The notes under the pieces were generated by a model that saw nothing but the letters and a program-made list of their open reading frames with translations, was not told where the DNA came from and did no database searches. This document shows, piece by piece, positions 1 through 7,303 of a DNA stretch of 7,492 nucleotides. A program made the translations under genes and the position numbers. The DNA lies in contig DGAZ01000043.1 in NCBI GenBank assembly GCA_002384685.1, positions 1 through 7,492 on the forward strand. The letters are read 5' to 3'. The first letter of the stretch is position 1, and the number at the start of each line of letters is the position of its first letter. The stretch comes from Methylophilales bacterium UBA4017 (lineage in GTDB: Bacteria > Pseudomonadota > Gammaproteobacteria > Burkholderiales > Methylophilaceae).

Positions 1-791
1 CGATGACGGCCAACAGCATCGATTTCATCGATAAAAATTATGCAAGGAGAGCTTTTCTTTGCCTGCTCGAACATGTCACGAACCCTTGCAGCTCCTACTC
101 CTACGAACATCTCCACAAAATCTGATCCAGAAATACTGTAAAAAGGTACTTTTGCCTCACCGGCTATAGCTCGTGCAAGTAAAGTTTTACCTGTTCCTGG
201 AGGGCCCACCATTAATACACCTCTTGGAATTCTCCCGCCTAACTTATGAAACTTAGTTGGATCTTTAAGAAAGTCAACGATTTCCGATACTTCTTCCTTC
301 GACTCATCGCATCCTGCAACATCAGCAAAGGTTGTTTTATTGTTAGTTTGATCAAGCTGCCTTGCCTTGCTTTTACCCATTGAAAAGGGTCCGCCACCTT
401 TACCTCCGCCCTGCATTTGTTTCATGAAAAATATCCACACCCCAATTAATAGAATCATAGGGAACCATGAAATAAAAATACTCATTAGAAAGGATTGTTG
501 CTCCTTAGGCTTAGCATCAACGACAACATTATTCTTAAGCAGATCAGAAACAAGCCATGGGTCTGTCGGAGCATAAGTGGTAAAGCGTTTCCCATCAGCA
601 GTAATGCCTGTTAAGTTTTGGCCATCAATCTCAACCTTAGCTATATTGCCAGACTTCACCTCAGACATAAATTGTGAGTAAACTAGCTTGTTCTCAAATC
701 GTGTTGAACCGGAAAATTGATTAAAGACCGTCATCATAATAAGCCCAATAGCAATCCACATAGCTATGGTTTTTAATGTGTTATTGTTCAA
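1..791 (-). CDS. ftsH: FtsH, ATP-dependent zinc metalloprotease (amino-terminal 263 residues, cut by window edge)
   Basis: FtsH is a hexameric inner-membrane AAA+ protease that degrades misfolded membrane proteins and selected cytoplasmic regulators. Visible in order are a first membrane helix (about residues 8-24), a periplasmic domain, a second membrane helix (about 103-122, SIFISWFPMILLIGVWIFF), a Gly/Lys-rich linker (128-134) and the start of the AAA+ domain. That domain shows Walker A GPPGTGKT at 196-203, the pore-loop region MFVGVG at 228-233 and Walker B IIFIDEID at 251-258. The zinc-protease domain lies beyond the left edge. The start is TTG (789-791): an in-frame TAA lies upstream, AAGGA sits 7 bases before the TTG, and the encoded MNN start resembles betaproteobacterial FtsH. 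The gene follows rlmE after 64 bases in the same direction, the usual rlmE-ftsH pair. Family assignment is certain; the TTG start is well supported. Confidence 0.98.
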   Translation of the reverse strand, partial: MNNNTLKTIAMWIAIGLIMMTVFNQFSGSTRFENKLVYSQFMSEVKSGNIAKVEIDGQNLTGITADGKRFTTYAPTDPWLVSDLLKNNVVVDAKPKEQQSFLMSIFISWFPMILLIGVWIFFMKQMQGGGKGGGPFSMGKSKARQLDQTNNKTTFADVAGCDESKEEVSEIVDFLKDPTKFHKLGGRIPRGVLMVGPPGTGKTLLARAIAGEAKVPFYSISGSDFVEMFVGVGAARVRDMFEQAKKSSPCIIFIDEIDAVGRH

Positions 792-798
792 ATCATCA

Positions 799-803
799 TC
801 CTT
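799..803 (-). promoter_or_regulatory. Ribosome binding site deciding the ftsH TTG start
   Basis: The minus strand reads AAGGA at 803-799, seven bases upstream of the TTG at 791-789. The two overlapping ATG triplets in between are in another frame and run straight into TGA, so they cannot start ftsH. No better in-frame start exists before the first membrane helix. Confidence 0.7.
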
Positions 804-855
804 TTTTTGTTAATTTATAGTTAATCTTAAACTACAGAGCATCAAACATACAAAA

Positions 856-1473
856 CTAAATCCTATTTCTTCCGAATACAAAAATCTCCGAACTTCTATC
901 TCTTGATGATTTTGGCTTAAAAGTGGTTACTTTTTCAAACTGCTTTCTAGTTTCAGCCACAAAACCATCAAAATCTTCACCAACAAAAGACTTGACCAAA
1001 AAACAGCCATTTGGTTTCAGCCATTTAACAGCGAACTCGAGTGCAAGTTCATTTAAATGAATAATACCTGCTTGATCAGAAGACTTTATCCCACTAATAT
1101 TGGGGGCCATATCTGAAATTACAAGATCTAATGACGTTTTACCTAATTTTTTTACTAGAATATCTAAAATTTCCTGCTCACGAAAGTCTCCCTTAAGAAA
1201 GTCTACATTTTTAATTAGCTCCATTTCCAAGAGATCGAGAGCAAAAATATGGCCATTACTGCCTAATGTATTTGAAAGAACTTGTGACCAGCTGCCTGGG
1301 GCTGAGCCTAAATCAACTACACTCATATGCTTTGTTAGAAAATTAAACTTATCATTAGCTTCCAGCAACTTAAATGCTGCACGGGATCGATAGCCTACTA
1401 ACTTTGCTTGATGGACGTATGGGTCTGATACATGTTCATTCATCCAGCTTTTACTAGTTTTTGATCTCTTCAT
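856..1473 (-). CDS. rlmE: RlmE (FtsJ/RrmJ), 23S rRNA Um2552 2'-O-methyltransferase
   Basis: RlmE methylates the ribose of U2552 in the A-loop of 23S rRNA, using S-adenosylmethionine, late in 50S subunit assembly. The 205-residue protein matches the family's usual length (209 in E. coli). The SAM-binding motif DLGSAPGSWSQ is at 54-64 and DMAPN at 121-125. The catalytic tetrad of the family, K-D-K-E, is placed at K35 (RAAFKL), D121, K161 (LVKSF) and E196 (SSEIFVF). The ATG at 1471-1473 gives the expected short basic amino terminus (MKRSKTSKSW). I see no good Shine-Dalgarno sequence in front of it. The gene is divergent from yhbY and 64 bases upstream of ftsH, a long-conserved arrangement in Beta- and Gammaproteobacteria. 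FtsH and RlmE are probably co-transcribed. Confidence 0.97.
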   Translation of the reverse strand: MKRSKTSKSWMNEHVSDPYVHQAKLVGYRSRAAFKLLEANDKFNFLTKHMSVVDLGSAPGSWSQVLSNTLGSNGHIFALDLLEMELIKNVDFLKGDFREQEILDILVKKLGKTSLDLVISDMAPNISGIKSSDQAGIIHLNELALEFAVKWLKPNGCFLVKSFVGEDFDGFVAETRKQFEKVTTFKPKSSRDRSSEIFVFGRNRI

Positions 1474-1517
1474 CTGATATTATTGCCAGCCTATTTACGA
1501 CATACACTCTATATTAC
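1474..1517. promoter_or_regulatory. Divergent rlmE / yhbY intergenic region
   Basis: These 44 bases separate the ATG of rlmE (minus) from the ATG of yhbY (plus) and must hold, or overlap, the promoters of both. It is AT-rich. A TTGCCA (1483-1488) and a TATATT (1510-1515) are present on the plus strand, but the 21-base spacing is too long and the TATATT ends only two bases before the yhbY ATG, so I do not call them a promoter. No clear ribosome binding site precedes either gene, so short-leader or leaderless transcripts are possible. Confidence 0.4.
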
Positions 1518-1808
1518 ATGCTTAATTCAAAACAAACAGCTTACCTAAAAGCGCTATCTCACTCGAAAAATCCAGTGGTTCAAATAGGCCTCAAAGGCTT
1601 AACTGACTCGGTAACCAAAGAAATTGATGCAAATTTAAATGCCCATGAATTAATTAAAATTAAAGTTCAGAGTGATAGCAAAGAAAACAGGAGTGACATG
1701 TTAACTAGTATTTGTGAAAAGCTACGTGCCGAGCCAGTCAATCACATAGGAAAATTGTTAGTTATATTTCGACCAAATCCAAAAAAAACTAAAATTACGC
1801 TTCCCTGA
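1518..1808 (+). CDS. yhbY: YhbY family RNA-binding protein (CRM domain), 50S assembly factor
   Basis: The 96-residue product aligns along its whole length with E. coli YhbY (97 residues), a single CRM-domain protein that associates with pre-50S ribosomal particles. Visible landmarks are the opening LNSKQTAYLKAL, the GxxG RNA-contact loop GLKG at 24-27, the conserved HELIKIKV segment and the closing strand GKLLVIFRPNPKK. I chose the ATG at 1518 because it reproduces the family's amino terminus. The in-frame ATG at 1461 would add 19 unrelated residues and overlap the start of rlmE. It is the only plus-strand gene among minus-strand housekeeping genes, and its stop lies two bases from the stop of the convergent DUF4149 gene. 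Placement beside rlmE, another 50S maturation factor, fits its role. No Shine-Dalgarno sequence is evident. Confidence 0.95.
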   Translation: MLNSKQTAYLKALSHSKNPVVQIGLKGLTDSVTKEIDANLNAHELIKIKVQSDSKENRSDMLTSICEKLRAEPVNHIGKLLVIFRPNPKKTKITLP

Positions 1809-1810
1809 TA

Positions 1811-2257
1811 TCATCGTATTTTAATAAGCAATAAAACACCAAGAACACACTGCAATAGATAAGCAACACTGGCAATTCCATGCCACGAGCTGTATCGATC
1901 GGCAAACATACTTTCCATTACCTCCCTAGGCAAGGCTTCCACTTTCAATGTCTCAAGTAAAGGGTGTATGCCAAAAAAACTGATCATAACTAGTGCCAGG
2001 ATGAGTAACGTAATCCAAAAAAATGCTCTTTTAATCACTCCCATACCATTAGATCTAAATCCAACAAAAATAATCATCGCCGATGCAAATAAACCGAAAT
2101 AATTTAAAAATTTAAACATGTCAGCCGCCAGCGCTCCAGCAATATAAGAGCTGGGAATTTTATTGAATAAAACTGATGTGACCATCAGCATACTCCATAA
2201 GGAACCTACCCAAACCGAGGTAATAACAAAGCTAAGTTTATTTAATATATTTTCCAT
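1811..2257 (-). CDS. DUF4149 (TMEM205-like) four-helix inner-membrane protein
   Basis: This 148-residue protein is very hydrophobic, with four probable membrane helices at about 9-30, 51-67, 79-96 and 127-146. Between helices 3 and 4 is a soluble loop carrying HPLLETLK (98-105) and the conserved-looking RYSSWHGIAS (121-130). This topology, the length and the position just downstream of greA match the DUF4149 family commonly found between greA and yhbY in Betaproteobacteria. The family's function is unknown to me and I do not assign one. The ATG lies only five bases after the greA stop with no convincing ribosome binding site, so translation is probably coupled to greA. The gene ends tail-to-tail with yhbY. 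The family call rests on topology and context and was not checked against a profile. Confidence 0.85.
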   Translation of the reverse strand: MENILNKLSFVITSVWVGSLWSMLMVTSVLFNKIPSSYIAGALAADMFKFLNYFGLFASAMIIFVGFRSNGMGVIKRAFFWITLLILALVMISFFGIHPLLETLKVEALPREVMESMFADRYSSWHGIASVAYLLQCVLGVLLLIKIR

Positions 2258-2262
2258 GAAGG

Positions 2263-2739
2263 CTAGATGTATAGGACCCGTAAAATATCAAAAGTTTTTA
2301 TTCCTCCGGGAGTTTCAAACTCTACAACATCCCCCTCTTCTTTTCCAATTAATGCTTTCGCTAATGGAGAATTTATTGAAATCTTGTTGTCTTTAATGCT
2401 AGATTCATCATCGCCAACAATCTGATAAGTTGACTTTTTTTCCGTATCTAAGTCTTCTAACTCAATAGTTGCCCCAAAAACACACCTTCCTTCGGCTTTT
2501 AAGTTTTCTGGATCGATTACTTCAGACTGAGATAGTTTAGCCTCAATATCTGCTAGTCTTCCCTCAATAAAGCCTTGTTTTTCTTTTGCTGCTTCATATT
2601 CGGCATTTTCTGAAAGATCGCCCTGTGCCCTAGCTTCGGCAATAGCTTCTATAATTGCAGGTCTATCAACACTTTTTAGCTGCTGCAATTCTCTCTTTAA
2701 TGCTTCCAGACCATTTCGGGTCATAGGTATTTGCGCCAT
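2263..2739 (-). CDS. greA: GreA, transcript cleavage (elongation) factor
   Basis: GreA enters the secondary channel of stalled RNA polymerase and promotes cleavage of backtracked RNA. The 158-residue length equals that of E. coli GreA. Residues 1-75 form the antiparallel coiled coil, and at its tip ARAQGDLSENAEY holds the two acidic residues that coordinate the catalytic magnesium (D41 and E44). The carboxy-terminal FKBP-like domain follows (about 80-158), with SPLAKALIGKEEGDVVEFETPGG typical of the family apart from small changes. ATG start at 2737-2739 with AAGGGA six bases upstream. It lies 68 bases downstream of carB, in the same direction, as in many Beta- and Gammaproteobacteria. I see no terminator in that gap, so read-through from carAB is likely; a promoter of its own in the gap is possible but not clear. 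Confidence 0.98.
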   Translation of the reverse strand: MAQIPMTRNGLEALKRELQQLKSVDRPAIIEAIAEARAQGDLSENAEYEAAKEKQGFIEGRLADIEAKLSQSEVIDPENLKAEGRCVFGATIELEDLDTEKKSTYQIVGDDESSIKDNKISINSPLAKALIGKEEGDVVEFETPGGIKTFDILRVLYI

Positions 2740-2745
2740 CTTTCG

Positions 2746-2751
2746 TCCCTT
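2746..2751 (-). promoter_or_regulatory. greA ribosome binding site
   Basis: The minus strand reads AAGGGA, with a six-base spacer to the greA ATG. It supports independent translation of greA after the 68-base gap that follows carB. Confidence 0.65.
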
Positions 2752-2807
2752 TTTTACTAGCGATAGTAATGTTATTTTTTAAGGCTTTGTTAGTGAGAGA
2801 GTGTATT

Positions 2808-5800
2808 TTAAGTGGTTAGTTTGTGCAAGCTCTGAAGAGACTCTACATGAATCTCGTCAACATAGTTCATTCCTACACAAGCGGCTCTTGCGCCAGACAA
2901 CGTTGTGTAATAAGTGACTTTATTTTGAAGTGCATTGCGTCTTATTTCATAAGAGTCAGCTATAGCTCTTCTATCTTCCGTAATATTAACAATGAAATCG
3001 ATTTCGTTATTTTTTATCATATCTACGATATGCGGTCTTCCTTCAGCAACTTTATTAACTGTGTCCACATTGATGCCATTTTTCCTGATAACATTTGCCG
3101 TTCCTTTTGTAGCAACAATTTTGAATCCTAGGTCAATCAGCGACTGAGCAATATCAATAACGTTTAAATGGTCTTCTTTTCTTACGCTTAAGAAGGCCTT
3201 CCCGCCCTTCGGAAGTATAACTGACGCACCCATCTGGGACTTAATAAAAGCTTCTGCAAAAGTTTTAGCGACTCCCATAACCTCACCCGTAGATTTCATT
3301 TCAGGCCCAAGGATCGTATCAACTCCTGGAAACTTTATAAATGGAAATACAGCTTCTTTAACGGAGAAAAAATCGGGGGTTATTTCCTTGGTAAACTTTT
3401 GTTTTTTTAATGATATACCTGCCATACAATTTGCTGCAATTTTGGCTAATGGTTTTCCGATTGCTTTAGAGACAAATGGGACCGTTCTTGATGCTCTCGG
3501 GTTTACCTCTAAAACAAAAATATTTTCGCCTTGAATGGCAAACTGAACATTCATCAAACCAATAACATTTAATGCTTTTGCCATTTTTTTAGTTTGCTCA
3601 ATAATCGTTTTTTGGACTTTTTGTGACAAACTGTGAGGGGGTAATGAGCACGCCGAATCACCAGAATGAACACCAGCTTGCTCAATGTGCTCCATAATGC
3701 CACCAATCACTATATCTTCCCCATCGGATATTGCATCCACATCCACTTCCAATGCATCGTTTAAAAATCTATCTAACAAAACGGGAGATTCATGGGAGAC
3801 TTTTACTGCTTCACGCATGTATCTCTCTAAGTCATTTTTTTCATGAACGATTTCCATAGCCCTTCCACCTAAAACATAGCTTGGCCTAACAACCAAGGGG
3901 TAGCCAATTTCTTCAGCCAACACCAAAGCTTCTTCTGGATTTCTTGCTGTTTTATTCGGAGGCTGTTTAAGTTTAAGGTCGTTAAGTATGCCTTGAAAAC
4001 GTTCACGATCTTCTGCAGCATCAATATCATCCGGTAAAGTCCCAATTATGGGGACGCCTTCAGCTTCTAATGCCTTGGCTAGCTTAAGAGGAGTCTGGCC
4101 CCCATACTGAACAATAACTCCCCATGGATTTTCTTTTGCAACGACTTCTAAAACATCTTCCAGGGTAACTGGATCAAAATATAACCTATCTGAAGTGTCG
4201 TAGTCAGTAGATACTGTCTCAGGATTACAGTTAATCATGATGGTTTCAAAACCGCTTTCTCTTAACGCTAATGCCGCATGCACACAACAATAATCGAACT
4301 CAATGCCCTGTCCAATCCGGTTCGGTCCACCACCTAAAATAATAATTTTTTTATTTGTTGTTGGCTCTGACTCACAGTATTCTTCATAAGTAGAGTAGAG
4401 ATAAGCAGTCTTAGTTTCAAACTCTGCCGCACACGTATCTACCCTTTTGTAAACGGGTCGAATATTATGGTCATACCTTAACTTCCTTACAGATGATTCA
4501 TCCGTACCAGCCAATTTTGCTATTCTGCTATCTGAAAATCCTGATTTTTTAAGTTCTTTAAGAAAACCACTATCCAAGCCTTTAAAGGCTTTTTTCTTCA
4601 CAAGGCTTTCTTGTTCTATAAGATCTTTAATTTGATATAAAAACCAAGGATCAATTTTTGAATGCTGAAATATTTCATCAACGGTCAGTTGAGCTCGAAA
4701 TGCATCTCCCACAAACCAAATTCTATTAGGTCCACACTCTCTTAATTCTTTAACAATCTCATCTTTATCTTCCGAGAATTCAACCAGCCCATCCACACCA
4801 ATTTCTAGGCCTCTCAGCGCTTTCTGAAATGACTCCTGAAATGTCCTTCCCATTGCCATAACCTCACCCACAGACTTCATTTGAGTTGTGAGTCTTGAAT
4901 CAGCTTGAGGAAATTTTTCGAATGCAAAACGCGGGATTTTAGTAACAACGTAATCAATAGTTGGCTCAAAAGAAGCGGGGGTTAATCCTCCAGTAATATC
5001 ATTTCTTAGCTCATCCAATGTATATCCTACCGCTAATTTGGCTGCGATCTTTGCAATTGGAAAGCCGGTTGCTTTTGATGCTAATGCTGAAGATCTTGAA
5101 ACTCTTGGATTCATCTCAATAACCACCATTCTTCCGTCATCAGGATTAATTGCAAATTGGACGTTTGATCCTCCTGTATCAACTCCAATCTCTCTTAAGA
5201 CATTAATGGATGCCGTCCGCATTATTTGATACTCTTTGTCAGTTAATGTCTGTGCTGGAGCTACAGTTATCGAGTCACCTGTATGAACTCCCATTGGGTC
5301 AAGATTCTCGATAGAGCAAATAATTATGCAGTTGTCATTAGAGTCTCGCACAACTTCCATTTCATATTCTTTCCAGCCAAGTAACGATTCCTCGATCAGC
5401 AATTCCTTTGTTGGTGAAGCATCAAGGCCTCGCTCGCATATCTCAATAAATTCTTCTTTATTGTAGGCTATGCCCCCTCCACTTCCACCCATAGTGAAAG
5501 AAGGTCGAATAATCGCTGGGTAGCCGATAGAGGCTTGTACTTGGATTGCCTCTTCCATGCTGTGCGCAATGGCAGATCTTGCCGAAGCTAAACCAATGCC
5601 ACTCATCGCTTCTTTAAATTTCTGCCTATCCTCTGCTTTATCAATCGCCTCTTTTGAGGCGCCAATTAATTCAACATTAAATTTTTTAAGAATTCCATGC
5701 TTATCAAGATCAAGTGCACAATTGAGCGCTGTTTGTCCTCCCATAGTTGGAAGTAAGGCGTCAGGCTTTTCTTTTTCTATAATTTTAGCCACAATTTGCC

Positions 5801-6011
5801 ATTGTATAGGTTCGATGTAGGTGGCATCTGCTAGATCGGGGTCGGTCATGATGGTCGCTGGATTAGAATTGACTAAAATAACCCGGTAACCCTCCTCCAT
5901 AAGAGCTTTGCATGCTTGCGCACCAGAATAATCAAATTCACATGCCTGACCGATCACAATCGGACCCGCACCAATGATCAGGATCGATTCGAGATCAGAA
6001 CGTCTGGGCAT
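2808..6011 (-). CDS. carB: Carbamoyl-phosphate synthase, large (ammonia-dependent) subunit
   Basis: CarB converts bicarbonate, ammonia delivered from CarA and two ATP into carbamoyl phosphate, the precursor of arginine and pyrimidines. The 1067 residues match the family (1073 in E. coli). In order: first ATP-grasp half (about 1-400; R129, R169, E299 and N301 all at the E. coli positions), oligomerization domain (about 401-550), second ATP-grasp half (about 551-930; R709, E835, N837) and the allosteric MGS-like domain (about 931-1067). Ornithine-site residues corresponding to E. coli E783, D791, E892 and T1042 are kept (E777, D785, E886, T1036). In the nucleotide-effector pocket T974, T977, K993, N1015 and T1017 are kept, but K954 is H948 and H975 is K969. 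The start ATG shares one base with the carA stop (TAATG), implying translational coupling. The first ~65 codons are richer in G+C than the rest. Confidence 0.99.
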   Translation of the reverse strand: MPRRSDLESILIIGAGPIVIGQACEFDYSGAQACKALMEEGYRVILVNSNPATIMTDPDLADATYIEPIQWQIVAKIIEKEKPDALLPTMGGQTALNCALDLDKHGILKKFNVELIGASKEAIDKAEDRQKFKEAMSGIGLASARSAIAHSMEEAIQVQASIGYPAIIRPSFTMGGSGGGIAYNKEEFIEICERGLDASPTKELLIEESLLGWKEYEMEVVRDSNDNCIIICSIENLDPMGVHTGDSITVAPAQTLTDKEYQIMRTASINVLREIGVDTGGSNVQFAINPDDGRMVVIEMNPRVSRSSALASKATGFPIAKIAAKLAVGYTLDELRNDITGGLTPASFEPTIDYVVTKIPRFAFEKFPQADSRLTTQMKSVGEVMAMGRTFQESFQKALRGLEIGVDGLVEFSEDKDEIVKELRECGPNRIWFVGDAFRAQLTVDEIFQHSKIDPWFLYQIKDLIEQESLVKKKAFKGLDSGFLKELKKSGFSDSRIAKLAGTDESSVRKLRYDHNIRPVYKRVDTCAAEFETKTAYLYSTYEEYCESEPTTNKKIIILGGGPNRIGQGIEFDYCCVHAALALRESGFETIMINCNPETVSTDYDTSDRLYFDPVTLEDVLEVVAKENPWGVIVQYGGQTPLKLAKALEAEGVPIIGTLPDDIDAAEDRERFQGILNDLKLKQPPNKTARNPEEALVLAEEIGYPLVVRPSYVLGGRAMEIVHEKNDLERYMREAVKVSHESPVLLDRFLNDALEVDVDAISDGEDIVIGGIMEHIEQAGVHSGDSACSLPPHSLSQKVQKTIIEQTKKMAKALNVIGLMNVQFAIQGENIFVLEVNPRASRTVPFVSKAIGKPLAKIAANCMAGISLKKQKFTKEITPDFFSVKEAVFPFIKFPGVDTILGPEMKSTGEVMGVAKTFAEAFIKSQMGASVILPKGGKAFLSVRKEDHLNVIDIAQSLIDLGFKIVATKGTANVIRKNGINVDTVNKVAEGRPHIVDMIKNNEIDFIVNITEDRRAIADSYEIRRNALQNKVTYYTTLSGARAACVGMNYVDEIHVESLQSLHKLTT
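5810..6011. other. Base-composition transition zone inside the 5' end of carB
   Basis: Left of about 5810 the DNA is AT-rich with A/T-ending codons (GCT AAA ATT ATA GAA AAA). Right of 6011 it is GC-rich. In between, G+C is intermediate (31/60 in 5941-6000) and codon choice is mixed, for example ACC ATC ATG ACC GAC CCC near 5850-5830 next to GTT ATT TTA. The zone encodes the highly conserved first strand and loop of the first ATP-grasp half, including GAGPIVIGQACEFDYSGAQA. The reading frame is intact throughout. It marks either a recombination boundary or an assembly join. Confidence 0.6.
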
Positions 6012-7147
6012 TAGTGCGCCTCCATTAGGGCAATAAAGTGGTCGAACAAGGGCGCGACGTCATGGGGTCCGGGACTTGCCTCGGGGTGCCCCTGAAAACT
6101 AAAGGCAGGCACATCGGTTCGAGCGATCCCTTGTAAGGAGCCATCAAATAACGAGCGATGCGTCGGTAACAGGGTGGCCGGCAGACTCGCTTCGTCAATG
6201 GCAAACCCATGGTTTTGGCTGGTGATCATGACAAGCCCTGTCGCCAAGTCTTGCACTGGGTGGTTTGCGCCGTGATGGCCAAACTTCATCTTGACCGTCT
6301 TAGCGCCACTGGCGAGGCCCAATAACTGGTGACCCAAGCAGATCCCAAACACCGGGATCTGTGCCGCCAACACCGCTTGAATCGCGTCGATCGCATAGGT
6401 ACAGGGCTCTGGATCGCCAGGCCCGTTCGATAAAAAGACTCCATCCGGCTGTAGCGCCAGGACCTCGGCAGCTGGGGTCGTCGCAGGCACCACCGTGAGC
6501 CGACAACCCCGATCCGCCAACATCCGCAAAATGTTGTGCTTGACCCCAAAATCATAGGCCACCACATGAAAGCGTCCAGTCTCAGGCGCGGCATAGCCGT
6601 CACCGAGCACCCAAGATCCCTCGGTCCAGGGATAGGCGTGGGCGGTAGTCACGGTTTTGGTGAGATCCATGCCAGCCAATCCTGGAAAACCACGCAGGGC
6701 TGCAAGCGCGTCGGCTTGCATGGTCTCATCCAAGGCGGCATCACCGGCAATGATGACCCCCGCCTGCGCTCCAGAATCTCGCAGAATCCGGGTCAACTGT
6801 CGGGTATCAATGTCGGCAATCCCCACGACATCTGAGGCCACCAAATACTCACTGAGTGAGCGGGTCGCCCGAAAATTACTGTAGGCCATGGGCACATCAC
6901 GGACGATCAATCCGCCCGCGTGGATGGACGTCGATTCCATATCCTCCGGGTTGATCCCGACATTGCCAATGTGCGGATAGGTGAGCGTCACCAACTGGCG
7001 CGCATAGGATGGATCCGTCAGGATTTCTTGGTAACCGGTCATCGCGGTATTGAAGACGACTTCGCCGACGGAAAATCCGTCCGCACCAATCGAGCGCCCA
7101 AGAAATCGCGTGCCGTCAGAGAGCAAAAGTAACGCAGGAGAATTCAA
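6011..7147 (-). CDS. carA: Carbamoyl-phosphate synthase, small (glutamine amidotransferase) subunit
   Basis: CarA hydrolyses glutamine and channels ammonia to CarB. I place the start at TTG 7145-7147, giving 378 residues (382 in E. coli). MNSPALLLLSDGTRFLGRSIG then aligns with the E. coli start, AGAGGA lies 7 bases upstream, and the catalytic residues fall at C270 (GICLGHQLLG), H354 and E356 (QGHPEASPGPHD), one higher than E. coli C269/H353/E355. A longer in-frame version from TTG 7184-7186 would add 13 residues but would start almost at the predicted transcription start. The amino-terminal CarA-specific domain covers about 1-140 (NTAMTGYQEILTDPSY, TYPHIGNVG), and the class I amidotransferase domain about 193-378. 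Its stop overlaps the carB start by one base. The gene is about 60% G+C, unlike carB and the genes beyond, suggesting a different recent origin. Function is certain; the exact start is probable. Confidence 0.97.
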   Translation of the reverse strand: MNSPALLLLSDGTRFLGRSIGADGFSVGEVVFNTAMTGYQEILTDPSYARQLVTLTYPHIGNVGINPEDMESTSIHAGGLIVRDVPMAYSNFRATRSLSEYLVASDVVGIADIDTRQLTRILRDSGAQAGVIIAGDAALDETMQADALAALRGFPGLAGMDLTKTVTTAHAYPWTEGSWVLGDGYAAPETGRFHVVAYDFGVKHNILRMLADRGCRLTVVPATTPAAEVLALQPDGVFLSNGPGDPEPCTYAIDAIQAVLAAQIPVFGICLGHQLLGLASGAKTVKMKFGHHGANHPVQDLATGLVMITSQNHGFAIDEASLPATLLPTHRSLFDGSLQGIARTDVPAFSFQGHPEASPGPHDVAPLFDHFIALMEAH

Positions 7148-7154
7148 CCGAAGG

Positions 7155-7160
7155 TCCTCT
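7155..7160 (-). promoter_or_regulatory. Ribosome binding site supporting the shorter carA start
   Basis: The minus strand reads AGAGGA at 7160-7155, seven bases before TTG 7147-7145. No comparable sequence precedes the upstream TTG at 7186-7184, so this site favours the 378-residue CarA. Confidence 0.65.
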
Positions 7161-7172
7161 AGGTGGACGGAC

Positions 7173-7186
7173 TTGGCTAGCGCCAA
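7173..7186. repeat. Short inverted repeat in the carA leader
   Basis: TTGGC and GCCAA flank a four-base TAGC, a perfect 5-bp stem. It would lie roughly 8 to 21 bases into the transcript made from the predicted carA promoter. It could be a leader hairpin or an operator next to the promoter; there is no U-tract, so it is not an ordinary terminator. Confidence 0.4.
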
Positions 7187-7200
7187 GATGTTGAAGCGGC

Positions 7201-7228
7201 ATTATAGGGACCCGCACCAAAATGTCCA
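7201..7228 (-). promoter_or_regulatory. Sigma70-type promoter of carAB
   Basis: On the minus strand a perfect -10 box TATAAT (7206-7201) follows TGGACA (7228-7223, 5 of 6 to TTGACA) after a 16-base spacer. Transcription would start near 7194, leaving a leader of roughly 47 bases before the TTG at 7147. This is the clearest promoter in the window. E. coli carAB has tandem pyrimidine- and arginine-controlled promoters; I find only one good promoter here and no recognisable ArgR box. Confidence 0.7.
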
Positions 7229-7240
7229 TGGCAAGTGGAA

Positions 7241-7283
7241 CTCGGCGACCCATGGATCAGCCATCGACCCTCACCGCGCCGAG
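7241..7283. repeat. Inverted repeat between carA and the divergent regulator gene
   Basis: CTCGGCG (7241-7247) is perfectly complementary to CGCCGAG (7277-7283), 29 bases apart. A smaller ATGG/CCAT pair (7252-7255 and 7261-7264) lies within the loop, and CGACCC is repeated directly at 7246-7251 and 7265-7270. It lies just upstream of the carA -35 box. It may be a protein-binding region; no T-tract is present, so a terminator is unlikely. Confidence 0.3.
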
Positions 7284-7303
7284 ATATCCGAGCACCCACA
7301 AAA

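Noticed and set aside
367..576. Plus-strand open frame antisense to ftsH
   Set aside because: It lies opposite the second membrane helix and linker of FtsH; the proline-rich start is the complement of the FtsH Gly/Lys linker.
1461..1808. Longer yhbY form starting at the ATG at 1461
   Set aside because: The extra 19 residues do not resemble any YhbY amino terminus and the start would overlap the rlmE start; the ATG at 1518 gives the normal family length.
2740..2807. Possible terminator or greA promoter in the carB-greA gap
   Set aside because: The gap has A- and T-rich runs and a weak TACTAT, but no stable stem before a T-tract and no partner -35 box at suitable spacing.
5557..5820. Plus-strand open frames antisense to carB (also 2823-3131 and 5038-5229)
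   Set aside because: They are shadows opposite a complete, highly conserved CarB frame and have no ribosome binding sites or recognisable domains.
6286..6603. Minus-strand frames within carA in other phases (also 6025-6210 and 6300-6506)
   Set aside because: They lie wholly inside the well-supported carA frame and translate to Arg/Trp/Cys-rich sequence typical of wrong-frame reading of GC-rich DNA.
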